NCBI RefSeq assembly: GCF_914767665.1
Contig: NC_059501.1
Coordinates: 68,298,798 to 68,362,797, forward strand
Direction of reading: 5' to 3'
Source of the DNA: Harmonia axyridis
Lineage: Eukaryota; Arthropoda; Insecta; Coleoptera; Coccinellidae
Length of the DNA: 64,000 nucleotides
Part shown: positions 1 through 11,369 of the stretch, one piece after another
How the letters are laid out: every line of letters begins with the position of its first letter
How positions within the stretch are numbered: the first letter of the stretch is position 1
The notes under the pieces: model-generated
What the model saw: only the letters and a program-made list of their open reading frames with translations
Told to the model about the DNA's origin: nothing
Database searches by the model: none
Program-made: the position numbers and the translations under genes

Positions 1-464
1 TCCAAGAACTCAGAGTAACTGAGATATAATATAATTGCAAAATATTCCACTAGCTTCGGCAATAATATATCATACAGCCGAGACATTGGATACATCATCC
101 TTGAATCCCTAGTTTCAACTATTCGAATGAACAATCCAGCTCCAACAAGCAATGAAGCGATCACAGATGAAATTAGTAATTCAAGTCATAATTATTCCAA
201 GAGAATTCAGACCAGACAGAGCCTGCTCGGATACATAGGGATATTGTGCATCCATATCCGGCTTGCATGTAGGTACATCAGACTCTATCGTGTATAACTA
301 GGATCAATGCTGCTCAAATCCCAAAATCAATTCTCCTTACGATCAACCTGTGCGAATTGAATAAACGTATTTCTCGCAATGATTGAGTCCACATATTGGA
401 GAGATACGAGAATAGAATTTTGTCGTCAGTAGTCTTCAATGGTATATAAAATATATCAGGTCAA
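1..464. other. No recognisable feature
   Basis: AT-rich sequence with no ORF, repeat or RNA signal that I can support. It forms the left flank of the THAP-type element that begins at 465. Confidence 0.5.
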
Positions 465-630
465 AATGGACTAGTTTAGTGATGTTGAAAATAATATATT
501 TGACACGATAGAATTAAAATATAGAGCAAAACTGATGAATCAGTGAAAAAATTTTGAAAATCCATCAATAAATGACTGAAAAATAGATTATTTAAATTTA
601 CTTATTTTAGCGCGGAACGTCTTTGGTCTG

Positions 631-638
631 TGACGTCA
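631..638. promoter_or_regulatory. CRE-like palindrome TGACGTCA, with a mirror partner at 1168-1175
   Basis: A perfect TGACGTCA octamer lies just inside the left end of copy A, and another lies inside the right end at 1168-1175. Both have a shared extension of the form GTGACGTCACG-N2-CTTAC reading inward. TGACGTCA is the canonical CREB/ATF binding site. Its position upstream of each inward-facing ORF suggests a promoter element, or a transposase-binding subterminal repeat, or both. Confidence 0.5.
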
Positions 639-752
639 CGGCTCTTACCTGTGATCGCTACACCATAAATTACTTAGCCGCGCCAAGGCTCTCGCGCCGT
701 TTGTAGTTGTACAGTGTAGTTTTAACTCGAGTTTTGTTTTTATATCACCATA

Positions 753-926
753 ATGGAAGAAGGCTTCGTGAAAGGACAAAGTGACAATTTGCCTAAAATA
801 GATATATTCGCAGTGATGGAGTTTTTTCCTTCAAATCCATCTTATGTCAGTGCAGAAATAAAAGGAGTTAAACTTTTCGAGTTAATATCTACTTTTGAGT
901 TTGCTTCATCATGGTTCAACTTATAA
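753..926 (+). pseudogene. 5' stub of second transposon gene (YqaJ-exonuclease-like N-terminus, tentative)
   Basis: The ORF begins MEEGFVKGQSDNLPKIDIF and continues through an acidic/hydrophobic stretch to SAEIKGVK, then runs off into unrelated residues and a stop, so only about 45 codons look genuine. The start is fixed by the second copy, which preserves the same ATG and first ten codons on the minus strand near 22498. The N-terminus resembles, from memory, insect proteins that carry a YqaJ-type nuclease domain farther downstream. That domain is not present here, so the assignment is inference only. The gene faces inward from one end of the element, opposite the THAP gene. Confidence 0.4.
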
Positions 927-1337
927 CGATGATTTATTTAAAAAACGTTTCATAAACAGTTTGTAGTTGAGTACTGGTTGTTGAAGTCTATCAATGGCAT
1001 AACATATTTATGTGAGGAGTAAAAAGTAAAAAGAGAAAAATTTATATGTATGTATATAGTAAGTTATTTCAGCCATCGTGTAACGAACAAAACACGACAC
1101 GAACGGCACAAGTGATTGTACACCAATGAATTTGTGAGCACTCTGCGAATACTAGTCGTCTAGTATGTGACGTCACGACACTTACACGTACTATGAAATT
1201 ATTCTTCCAAGCGCAACTTCAAAGTCCCATAACTTTTTCATTTCTAGAGATATTTCAATGATTCTTCCACATTTTTGTTTCATTTTACTTAAATATTCAG
1301 AATTAATCCTTAACAAAAAAATGAAAACTAGTCCATT

Positions 1338-4300
1338 ATTCATGAAAATCAAAGTTTCTCAGAAACGGTAACTTTTAAGCAGAAACTCAGAAAAAATTGG
1401 ATTCATTTATTCCATTCAATCTGAAAAATGAATAAATAACGGGCCCAATAATTATATAATTGCCTACAATTCCAAGCCAAACATTCCACGAGAATCTCGG
1501 GTATCTCATATAGATCCTCTTCAGCCCCCTCATGCTTATTGTGGAAATTCATCAGTGAATTTTTTGAGGAATTCGCTTCATAAATTAACAGAATTTGAAT
1601 CAATCCCAACGAACAGTTTTTAATTTGTTACTGAAAAGTTGTCAAACCTAGAGACAAAATGAAGGGGCCCTTTTCGTTTTGAATTTGAAAATTTAATTCG
1701 TTTTGAAAAAAGGCATTGGCGTATTATTTCTTCTTCAAAAGTCAATGCTATCACACACGCCACTGTAGTTGCTGAAAACGAAGTTTTGAGGAGGCAAAAT
1801 TATGATTTGGAAATAAGTTTGTTTCTATGGCAGAATTGGCTTCTGGTACTCCCAAAAACAATGAAGTCTCAGGCATAAGTATTCCTCATCTAGCATGATC
1901 CCAAGACCTTTTGATCTGAATACGATCAAACATGCTCATATAAAGAATTATTTAGAACTAAGAATTGCTTCAACAACTTCAAGCTTCAAAAGTTCAAGAT
2001 GAATGAAACTCGAAAAGCTCCCGACTTCCCGTCAGTACATTTCTAATTTTATTGCCAATGATAAATTATACTTACTACACTAGGTTCTTCAGTGTAGAAA
2101 TATATTGTTTTTGATTGATCTACTCATTCATTTTGCCAACGATCATATTATTAGATAGTATTCATTCGTATGTGTGAAGTTCAAAAAGTTCATAGAAAAA
2201 AAAGTTATTTTCAAGAATTCGTGGTTTAATATCGGAAGTTCCATACATAGTTAGCTTCCAACACTTCGACTTCTATATTCTACCCGCATAGTACTATATT
2301 GCATCAAAACTTCAGACATTTTCACGGATTCGTTTGTCTGTGAGATGCTATCATCAATTTCGAGACATTCTAAGGAAAATTTCTTGGCACCCCATTGTCA
2401 GATTATCGAGATTTGTGAGAAACAAATCACATATCATATGTAAATGACATCAATAGTGATCACAATTGTTATCCCTGAGGATATATGATTATGATTTTCC
2501 CATTTTCCCCCATTACAGCTCGCGGTGCCTGGTTGTGAACATTTTTGCTAACATATTTGATATTATAGGACATCAGATATATGAGGATTCAGTTATTATG
2601 GTCTCTCTTAAGAAAATCTCACAATATGTCGTTTCTCGGTCATGTGAATTATTCTGGCGTCATCTTGTGGCATGAAAAGATGTATGGAAGATCTTGGATT
2701 TTGTATCTCATTTCATAGCCAATGTGGAGCAGTGTATAAAAAATTATCGATAGCGGTGCCTAATATAACTAAGGAAGTTCATTTCTCAGTCGGGTTCTGG
2801 CCGCCGAACATCCAAATTCCATCAAAACCAGAAATGAGAACTCCCGGATTGATGAGCAAAAACCCCGAAAATTGCAAAAAATTCATTTTCAAAGCTTCAT
2901 ATTTCGAAAACTGTCCATTTTTGAGCTTTGTGGCTAAGGACTTTTCTGATCAGTTCATCAAGAACTACAACATATCAAAAATTCAGCCAAATTCACGGAA
3001 AGCCATTTTCCATACTAAACGTGCGGGGTCCTTTACAAGAACGTATATTTTTTTGGACAAACTTTAAATAGTTAAATAGTTTTTTAGTTTTTCATCAGAA
3101 TGTTGAAATTTCAAAAATTTTGGAATTCATCATTGAAATACATAATTGAGATACGGATTGATAATTCCAAATCTCAAAGTGATACAAAACAAAAACGAAA
3201 AATTTTTTGTGAAAAAAATAGGTGAGTTTTTTTCTAAACTACCTTACGAAGGTTTCTTCTAAAAATTGGAAAAATCGATCAAGCCATTTCCGCGCAGAAT
3301 GAAAATGAATCTGTACTGAAGAATCTAGTCAGAAAGCTAGTTTACACTCTTAAAAGGGGTTTATCGAGGGTTTTATACTACTTGGCATTCTCGTGATCGT
3401 CCAAAATTTGATGACTCCCCCTCTTCAGCGTTTTTGAGATCCTACCACTTTTCAAGATGATTGAAGCAATTTCGAACTTTCCTCTGATTTACCGTCCTCT
3501 TCTTCCACATGCAAATACGTTTTTACGTCTTTGTTATTAATTAAAAAAAAACACATTTTTCAGCCTTTGACAGGTCTTTGTTTATAGTTTAGTTGGAAAT
3601 TCATTGAAAATAAATGTTTCTTCGAAAAATCATATCATGCATTTATTAATTATTCAATAAAAAAATTATCTCATTTTTTTCCATTCTGTATTATTAATCA
3701 GTATTTCGCCAATAACGAACTCTTCAAATGAAAACCTGAAATCAATCGATAGTCTTTAGCGTACAATAAAGCGTACTAACTGATCGCTGTAACGGTATAG
3801 AGTATAGACCCCTTTTAAGTCCCATCATGTGCTGAAATATGGAGGTCCCCTTCCCGATATTTTCAATAAGGAAATTAATGACATCTATGAATTCTGTTGT
3901 AATTCTCGTGGGCCAATTGGGTTCTTTGGCAGAAAGAGAGCTAATAGGATTTGTGAAACCGGAAAAGGAGCCTGAAGAACACTTCCCCTATGTCAACTTC
4001 GTTAATTTGTTGGAGAGTCGATGCGAGTTCTTATACGCTTCAGCTATTCTTCCTGAGAATCTTCTGGAGGTGTATTTTGCTCGAGTGAAGTTGGCAAGGG
4101 GCATTCCTTGAAGATTCTTCAAATTCTGAGCTTTCGTCTTTGCCTCCCAATGTTCCTTTGAAGGGAGTTCTTCTTATTTGCTCTTCATTCGAACCCGGTT
4201 TTTTTTTTAATTAAAATGGGGAGCATAATATTCTTATTTGTTTATAATTCTGTCAATCTCAGTCAAATTTTAGAAATTTCGAACTTATTATAATTTAATG

Positions 4301-4430
4301 TTCACCGGCCTAATAGAGCGGAGGGTGTTATTAAGAAGAATTTTCGACACATATTGCATATACCCTAAGGTTTTAGGTGTTTTCCTGAAAACTATAAAAT
4401 ATATTTGAATTATTTGCTCCTTCTAATATT
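1338..4430. other. Intergenic stretch, no supported gene
   Basis: Several short ORFs occur here. Examples are an ATG-started frame of 131 codons at 2672-3067 and one of 90 codons at 3839-4111. None shows a domain, codon bias or splice context that I recognise, and the translations are rich in residues expected from AT-rich noncoding DNA. The 3839-4111 frame is the least bad candidate for a fragment of something coding, but I cannot name it. Confidence 0.4.
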
Positions 4431-4439
4431 TTCTTGTTA

Positions 4440-4680
4440 GGTATAAAGGTTAAATGAGTCTACTTCATGAAGGTCATTCTGCATTCGATATAATTATCAA
4501 AAATTGACAACATTGTGTCGTTTCCTTCACAATTTAATATATTTTTATGATATTTTATCTTGAAAAACAATTCCAAAAAATGACAAATTATCAATGACCA
4601 ACCGAAAAAAATTCAAAATATCTAAAACTGTACAAATTGAGTTTACGGTTAACGCATTGCATAACTGTATTAAGACAACG
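4440..4680 (+). repeat. Diverged fragment of the 586-bp hammerhead repeat family
   Basis: This stretch aligns with the first part of the monomers at 44388 onward. Shared landmarks in the same order are AATGAGTCT-ACTTC-ATGAAGG, TTGACAAC..TTGTGTC, TCCTTCACAAT, AAAAATGACAAAT, and AAACTGTACAAATTGAG followed by ACGGTTAA. Divergence is much higher than between monomers of the array, so it is an old copy. The hammerhead-bearing half is not recognisable. A hAT MITE interrupts the copy at 4687. Confidence 0.7.
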
Positions 4681-4686
4681 TGTCAA

Positions 4687-5045
4687 CAGGGCCGCCGCTA
4701 GGGGCGGCATACCGGATATTTTGCCGGGGCGCCAAACAGTAGGGGCGCAAAGTCAACTAATAAAACAGCACTTTTGTACCTTTAAATATTAGGTCGTCCT
4801 TTTATTATAGATTTATCGTCGTACTTTCAAACAATGCAAGATATTTTTTTATGAAATCGACAAAACATCGTTTGATAAATTCGGCAAGGTGATTTTGAGT
4901 TAAAAAATACGATTTCATATGAAATTAAAAAAGAATCCTGAGAGAATAACAGAGGCTCCTCTAAAGGAAATTCATATAAATAAGGCAAATCAGAGCGGCG
5001 AAATATTATTTTGTCAGGGCGCTAAAATGTCTAGCGGTGGCCCTG
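4687..5045. mobile_element. hAT-superfamily MITE with 8-bp target duplication
   Basis: The 359-bp element begins CAGGGCCGCCGCTAG and ends CTAGCGGTGGCCCTG, giving 15-bp inverted ends with one mismatch. It is flanked by CGTGTCAA on the left (4679-4686) and TGTGTCAA on the right (5046-5053), an 8-bp duplication with one change. An 8-bp duplication with CAGGG..CCCTG ends is the hallmark of hAT transposons. There is no transposase ORF inside, so it is non-autonomous. It sits in or at the edge of an old copy of the 586-bp repeat family, so it is younger than that copy. Confidence 0.88.
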
Positions 5046-5053
5046 TGTGTCAA

Positions 5054-6629
5054 CTATACCAATGTTACGTATGAAATAATTCACATATAACTAAACTCTC
5101 CACACATGATCCAGAAACACTGAACTAAGAATAATAAAAGACGAAGAAAATGATTTTCATGAAAAAAATAATCTCTATTATTTATAATTACGCACAGGTA
5201 AATATTTCGTGAAATGAATACCTATGTAATTTTTTTATGTTTATAGTAAAGAAACATTATATATTATTATTATTATTAGACCTCGAATAATAAATAAGTT
5301 CATTAAAATTATGGTAAGTAATGTACCCTTCTGTAGTTTGAAAATGATTATTTCAATTTTTCGGTCTTTATTTTCAGGAAAATACTGCAATTTCAAAAAG
5401 GCAAACAATTCACTTCCTAATTTGGTAGGAAATACCATAAAAAAAGCAGAGTAATAAATTGCCAAGGTGAGTGGGTGATGGGTTGTTGTGATTGGTGTGC
5501 ATGATCTATAATATTTGACCAATAGATTGGGTTTTCTATTAGAAATATAAATTGGTGATTGAAACCCGTTTTGATTCGTATTTCATTGAAATGAATCTAA
5601 ATAACGTATCCACTACATTCAAATTAATTAGTAGCTTCCAAATCGTAAATTGGGAAAATTTCAGAGAAGGATTAGAAATTATTTATTGCCATGACCGTTT
5701 CCCTTTGATTGAAAATATAATACCAAAACTATCAAAGGTGTACTCAGCAAATTCATTAAAATAGATGACTGCGACTGCTTTTTCGAGTTAATTCCCCATA
5801 TGAAAGCAACTCTATCATTTAAAAAAAACGTGAAAGGCACTCATATGGCATAAACAGCTTTTGAGCGCTCATTCATGCGACTTTTGAAACCACAGAACTG
5901 AAATATGTAGGTACATTTGGTATGTGATTCAACATGGTGTAATTATTATCAGTTAGTTTATTCAGTTGGGGGTTCTGAAGATACGATCCTCTTGAAATTT
6001 ATCATGTATATTCTGAAGGAAATTTTACATTCACATACTAGTCAGGCCTATTGTTACGGATATTTTGGGAGTTTATATATAGCCATCAACAAGAAGTTTT
6101 GCACAGAATTTGAAATGGTTCCTATACGTCTGCATGCAGAATTTCTTCATGGTCTAATCTGTATCAGAAATATTAATTTTGGTCGATTTTCATGGTTTTT
6201 TTGTGATTCTAGTGACGTAAAACGTAATCGATAAGAACGAGCATAGTACCAAGCATAGTACATCTTTGAAATGATCGTCCTCCTTAAAGATTAATGAAAA
6301 ACTTCAGAATAATCTCATTTTTATCAAATGATTGAAAATATAATATTCGTCTCAAGAACAGTAAGTATATTTTACCTATCGAAAAAAAAAGATTGAGGTT
6401 GGTAATTCTTAATCTTCTTGGTCCATATAGCGTTTTTTTTTTAACCTTATTCCATTATTTTCTCTTTAATTTAAATATAGTTACTTCACTAACAAATGCA
6501 CGAAGTGCTTCTTCTCTGCACAATCAGATGTAGGTAACAATTTGAATTGAAACGTTTCAACGAAGAATGCGTATCGAATAGCTGTCATTGAAGTCACTTT
6601 TCATTTGAAGAAAAAATGTAATAGTTGAA
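5054..6629. other. Intergenic stretch, no supported gene
   Basis: ORFs at 5552-5764 and 5917-6234 (70 and 105 codons) show no domain that I recognise, and no splice or promoter context. I see nothing else that can be supported. Confidence 0.4.
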
Positions 6630-6766
6630 CAAAGATGCCCGAAAGATGGGAGAAAGTAGTGGCCAGCGATGGACAATACTTTGAATCATAAATGTATCAT
6701 CAGTTTCTTTTCAATAAAGCCTCGAATTTGGAAACAAAACGGCGAAAGCAAAGTTTTACGCCTATA
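6630..6766 (+). mobile_element. Mariner 3'-terminal fragment
   Basis: The stretch matches the 3' end of the mariner at 49062-50181. It has the same CGAAAGATGGGA..AAGTAGTGGCCAGCG coding tail, the same GGACAATAC..TTGAATCATAAATGTAT region with the stop codon, AATAAAGCCTCGAATTT, and an ACGGCG..GCAAAGTTTTACGCCTA inverted end abutting TA. No 5' part is present nearby. It is a solo fragment. Confidence 0.8.
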
Positions 6767-8021
6767 TAGGTAAGTTTAATGTTTTGGGTAGTGTAGGAAC
6801 TAACAACCTGAAGCGAGGTATAGCAGAAAAGAGTGAAGTAAAGGCGGAAATTCCCTGTTATGTTACAATTTTCTAATGGGGAGAAGAGGGATTGGTCACT
6901 TAGTGCAGGTCGAGAACATTTCTCTTGATCAGGCAATATATTTTTCACGCTTTCAAATAACAGGGAATTAACAGAACAATTCATGGTAAGAGTTTGTTCA
7001 ACTCAACTCGGTTATTGATTTCCCTACAAAATGATTACTTGCCTTCAAAAATCCAACCGCTGATTTCAGGCTTACTATTTCCAATAATGGGAAGTTCTAG
7101 GAAAAAAATACTCCCCTTAAATTTAGACCGTATACAGGGTGGGCAAATTTCGATTTTTCAGCACTACAACTTTTAAACCAGAGGAGATAGACAAAATCTG
7201 ATACCCCATTATCGTTCTCTTTTTCTGAGAAACCAACGAGAGTAGTATTCATTTTTGGCCATGCTTCTTTTGTTTTCGAGTTATAAGCGAAAATTTGAAA
7301 AATGGCATAACGAAAAACATTTATATCTCCGCTAATACTGATGATAGAGCTCTGAAATTAAAACATCATGCAGACACTTTTTAAGTACAATCCAGTGGCG
7401 TGCTCGTCTTTTTAACACGGTTTTTAATTACGACGCTATGATCAAAGTTATGTTTTTTCAAATGGGAACACAAGATTTCTGTGCCGTTTTTTGGAAGCTC
7501 TAGAAAAATAGTTATGAAAATATAAATGAACTCAGAGAGAATTTCCTAGGTTGCTTGAACAGAGTTTCAAATGAAATAATAATTCTGATGCATCCATCTC
7601 ATTAGAACTCTCTCGAATGAAACAGTCGATCATGTGGATCTTTTCGTTATTTCCGAAACCATTTTGGAATAAAAATATTATAGAATATATCTAAATTCGA
7701 TTTTTGTAGAAATTGGTAAAAAGCATAGAAATAATCAGATTGATGGAAGGACACTGCTCTTGTCATAAGAAGCTCTATTTTTCTGTACTCATCAACAGTT
7801 CAAATATAGAGACTCTTAAATAAAAAAAGGTTTTTGACCATGTTCTGTTATTTATATTGATACAAATCATACGATGTGTCATATGTTTGGAATCAGGCAA
7901 AATTAAGCTTTCCAAAAATGGTACCGAAATATTTTGTTCCCATTTGAAAAAACATTACTTTGGGTCATAGCTTCGTGATTGAAAATCCTGCTCAAAGAAG
8001 AAAACGCCACTGGATTCTACA

Positions 8022-9078
8022 TACACTGAGAAAAGTGTTTTGATATAATCGAAAAAGCATTATAGTTCATAAATCATTAATTGGATATATGAACAAACAA
8101 ATATTAGTTTCATGGAAATAAATAATTTATTTGAAATCCCACCAATAATCATCATTTATTATTACACTTCATTTATTCACGCATAACTTAATAATGCTGA
8201 AGAAATATTCATTCGAAGGAAATAAATATAGTTGAGGTTAATATATCATTGAGTAATAATTAATAAACCTTATTTATATGTAATATGTATCCATGCTGAA
8301 TAAAAATAATATTTCAATTCACTAATGGTTAACGTATTTCTTAGATGAAAATTTTTGTTGTGTCTATTATCCGATTGTTAGGGTCTAAGAAAAACCGTTT
8401 GCCAAACTAGGTAATTTTTTAGAGTTCATATTGGGGCACACGGGTTTGAACCCAAGTCATCTTGATTGCATCTGTTTACTCTAACCACTGTTCTGCCAAC
8501 ATCACTAACAACTAAGCAGGTACAAACGATCTGAACCCAAAATCAGTACAGATGTGCTAAGTGGCGTTCAATAAGCCCAGAGTAACACAGATTTTTTGTT
8601 TAAAAGGGAAATTCAAATTAAAGGAAAAGTTAAAGGACAGAAAAGAAAGGGATGCGCTTCTCTTTGAGGGACGTGTCTTCAAACTTTTTCACAGATTGGA
8701 TCGCTAGAATTATGTTAGTTTGTTAATTATTAATAAATTCTATATTCTGAGTGACTAAATTATTGAATTATTGAATGAGTTCATTCATAAATAGCGAATG
8801 ATCGTTAACTACCAGTTGAAAATTTGTTGACACTGAATTTATGTTATTTGTGGAGATATAAATTATTTATCACCGAAATATATTAAATATTATCAAATAC
8901 CTTGCAAACAAATATATTATGTTATTCTCTATCAATAAACTTTTTTGAATGCATAATTTAACTATTAATGAAATCAAATGAAATGAAATCAAATATAAAT
9001 CTGCTGTAATAGTTGTATTCAAATAACCTCCAAATGAGTGCTTTATTAATAAAAAAAATATGGATTTCTCTCAGTGTA
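8022..9078. mobile_element. TA-flanked insert with CACTGAGARAA ends, inside the foldback arm
   Basis: The insert begins TACACTGAGAAAA and ends TCTCTCAGTGTA, giving short inverted ends next to TA. Removing it rejoins GGATTCTACA to AAAAAGT, which matches the opposite foldback arm (GGATTGTACTTAAAAAGT when reversed). This defines the insertion point independently. The interior is very AT-rich, has no ORF of note, and contains a tRNA-like stretch at 8431-8508. The family is unknown. Confidence 0.65.
8431..8508 (-). repeat. tRNA-derived SINE-like sequence
   Basis: The minus strand shows an A-box-like TTGGCAGAACAGTGGTTAGAG and, about 30 nt on, a B-box-like GGGTTCAAACCC with a perfect T-arm, then GTGCCCCA. 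The 5' acceptor strand that would pair with GTGCCCC is absent, so it is not a functional tRNA gene. It is more likely a SINE head or a tRNA pseudogene. Confidence 0.5.
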
Positions 9079-9313
9079 AAAAAGTAACTGTATGATGTTT
9101 TAATTTCAGAGCTCTTTCATCTATTAGTGGAGATATAAATTTTTTTCGATATCGCCATTTATCCAATTTTCGCTTATAACTCGAAAACAAAAGAAGTCGG
9201 CCAAAAAGGAATACTACTAGTGTTAACGAGAACGAGAATGGGTATCAGATTTTGTCTACCTCCTCTGGTTTCAATGTTGTGGTGCTAAAACATCTAAATT
9301 TGCCCACCCTCTA

Positions 9314-10475
9314 CATATCTAGTATAATCATCAAAGGTAATACCACGAGTGCTTCAAATTTCATCGGTAATTTTTCCTTTCCACGAAAACTTGTGTATTT
9401 GATAAAAACATGAAAACAAACCGATTGATAAAATCACTTGTCCTGAGGGACTCGTGATTTTATCGGATAGAAGTTCCATTTTTTTGGATAATTCTCTTCT
9501 CCCTACCATTTCAGAAATGTCATAATTCTCGTGAAAATTTAGGTAAAAATTTGAAGAGTAATGATCTAGTGACCTTTTTTTCTGCTCGTCAATGCAAATA
9601 AAGATTTTGCGGATAGCAGTGACGTAACTACAAATTTGTTCCAAAGCGTGAATTATAAAAATTTCAGTTCAGGTTTATTTTCTTCCAGATTTTCTGTTAC
9701 TGAAAATAATAAAGATGTGGAAGGTGGGTAGGTATCAGGACTATATATAGGATAATAAGTTTTTGAAGCCACCCAATCCAGACTACACGGAAACAATCAG
9801 TCCTCCTTCCTTTTGTTCCGATCAATAGCTAATAGCTTCCAGACCTTGGTCGATTCAGTCCAATATTTCCACATAAATAATAAATTCGTGTTCTTTTGTA
9901 TTGTTGGAGACTATTCTTCATTGTGTCCGTATTCTGGGAATTCCAGTCAACGTATTGTCCCCAGAGACTTTAGAGCTCTAAAATTTGCATGTCAACATAT
10001 ACCACCTACAGCACATTTTGTTATGCGATGCAAAATAGAAGGTATTTCCATATTATACCTGTTGGAATTGGTACGTATATCGATCCTAGCTTATATTGGG
10101 ACCGATTGAAGAATTTTCTTTTGTATCCAGACTTGCCCTAGGTTTCAATAGGGGGGATTTATATTATATACATTGTACGATGAATAGTTTGAACGTCCAA
10201 TTATTTCCAGTTCAGCATCATTAGAGGCCAGTTATTTTGAAAGAGTTATTTCAAATTTAATGAATTTCACCATTATTTGTAGGCAGTCGGTCCACTAACA
10301 AATCGCTTGATGTCTGTAATTTTCGAATTTTGAGCCGGGAATGGTCTGAAGCGAAAAGGTTCGACTCACTAATGACGAATCCGTCCTCAAATCCGATTCG
10401 GTTCGTCCGTCCTAGTGTGAACACTATTTCGGAACTTCTCGTTTCATCGAAATGAAAATTTTGCTTTTAGATGTA
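9314..10475. other. Intergenic stretch, no supported gene
   Basis: ORFs of 96-98 codons at 9354-9644 (minus) and 9813-10109 (plus) have no recognisable domain. Nothing else can be supported. Confidence 0.4.
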
Positions 10476-11220
10476 TTAGGTGTACAACTTTCCTTCCGCC
10501 GTTTTGCAAAAGATGGCTGTAGCGGTAAATGGTAGTCGAAATGAATAGGTCGTAGATGTCATACAATATGCTTGTATTTTTATTTGTATACATAACGCCA
10601 TCGAAATATTAGTCGATTTGTTTCTATATCATAAAGTTATTCTTGATTAAACATGTCAGGTTAAGAGCCAAATATTCATCATTTGCGGGAGGTTTTAATT
10701 TTCTGCTTTAAAATGAAGAAATCTGCGGCTGAAGCTCATCGAATGCTCTCAAATACCTATGGTGAGGACGCTATTAGTGAAAGAACGTGCCGAGAGTGGT
10801 GTCAACGTTTCAAGAACGGTGATTTCGACGCCGAAGACCAGCATGACGGTGGAAGAGAGAAGGTTTTCGAAGAGAAGGCATTACTTGGTCAAGACTCTTG
10901 TCAAACGCAACAAGAATTGGAATGATCCTTGAGAATGACGCAACAAGTTATTTCAAAACGCCTGGAGGTCATGGAAATGATTCAGAAACAAGTAAATTGG
11001 GTGCCCTACATGTTGAAGCCGAGATATGCGTTCGAGCAAAACATTGAAAGACAATCGGCCGCAATACAACAAGAGACATGATAAAGTGATTTTACAGCTT
11101 GACAATGCTCGATCCCATGTTGCGAAAGTGGCCAAGACATACTTGGAAACGTTGAAATGGGAAGACCTACCCCAACTGCCGTATTTTCCAGACGTTGCTC
11201 CCTATCACGAGGCAATACCA
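10476..11220 (+). mobile_element. Mariner element, internally deleted and 3'-truncated
   Basis: The left end TTAGGTGTACAACTTTCC at 10476, next to TA (10474-10475), matches the left end of the mariner at 49062. The coding remnant follows. The element loses similarity after about 11200, and no right inverted end is found, so the 3' end has been replaced. The family is the same as the copies at 49062 and 6630. Confidence 0.85.
10683..11215 (+). pseudogene. Mariner transposase remnant (HTH part plus part of the DDE domain)
   Basis: The first frame (to 10925) contains the mariner paired-like HTH region: KKSAAEAHRMLSNTYGED, then CREWCQRFKNGDFD and DAEDQHDGGRE. A stop follows, and out of frame the sequence resumes with a part reading QQVISKRLE..VNWVPYMLKPR. 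That jumps directly to RPQYNKRHDKVILQLDNARSH, so the region between the DNA-binding part and the second catalytic aspartate has been deleted. The D of the LDNARSH motif is kept. The downstream third aspartate motif (PDVAPSDYHLF in this family) is cut off after PDVAP. It cannot make a working enzyme. The most similar sequence in this window is the mariner at 49062-50181. Confidence 0.85.
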
Positions 11221-11369
11221 ATCCTCGCCATTAACCATTCTGAGTTTAGGTCGAAAAAAAAACATTACTAAGTTATATTTTAACAAGAAGCATGAGTGCT
11301 GGAGGCAACAAAAATCCCAGTCAGAGACCAGGATTTTTGCACCGGCACAAGTGCTTTGGGTTTAATTGT

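Larger units (their letters stand above)
465..1337 (+). mobile_element. Deletion derivative of a two-gene THAP-type DNA transposon, copy A
   Basis: Both ends carry the inverted motif AATGGACTAGTTT (465-477, and reversed at 1325-1337). A second copy in opposite orientation lies at 21923-22806 with the same ends, the same subterminal TGACGTCA palindromes and the same coding stubs. Reading inward from the left end is an ATG-initiated coding stub (753 onward). Reading inward from the right end on the minus strand is the start of the THAP ORF, with its ATG near 1075 and a preserved leader. The middle is deleted, so only the two 5' ends of convergent genes remain. I see no clear target-site duplication, so the superfamily is open. 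The THAP domain occurs in P-element and Kolobok transposases, but neither is shown here. It is non-autonomous and its age is unclear. Confidence 0.75.
7133..9313. mobile_element. Large foldback element (TACAGGGTGGGCA ends), split by a nested insert
   Basis: The left arm starts TACAGGGTGGGCAAATTT (7133) and the right arm ends AAATTTGCCCACCCTCTA (9313). The arms pair over roughly 370 bp. Matching blocks include GACAAAATCTGATACCC, TCGAGTTATAAGCGAAAAT, the AGAGCTCTGAAATTAAAACATCA block, and AATGGGAACA near the inner ends. The right arm is interrupted at 8022-9078 by a separate element. TA is the likely target, as for other TACAGGGTG-ended elements in this window. No transposase is encoded. Confidence 0.8.

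Noticed and set aside
2672..3067. 131-codon ORF as a host gene
   Set aside because: No recognisable domain, splice or promoter context, and composition expected of AT-rich noncoding DNA.
3340..3820. Foldback suggested by AAAAGGGGT motifs at about 3351 and 3810
   Set aside because: Similarity between the would-be arms does not extend beyond about 12 bp.
8431..8508. Functional tRNA gene on the minus strand
   Set aside because: The 3' acceptor strand GTGCCCC has no 5' partner, so a cloverleaf cannot close.
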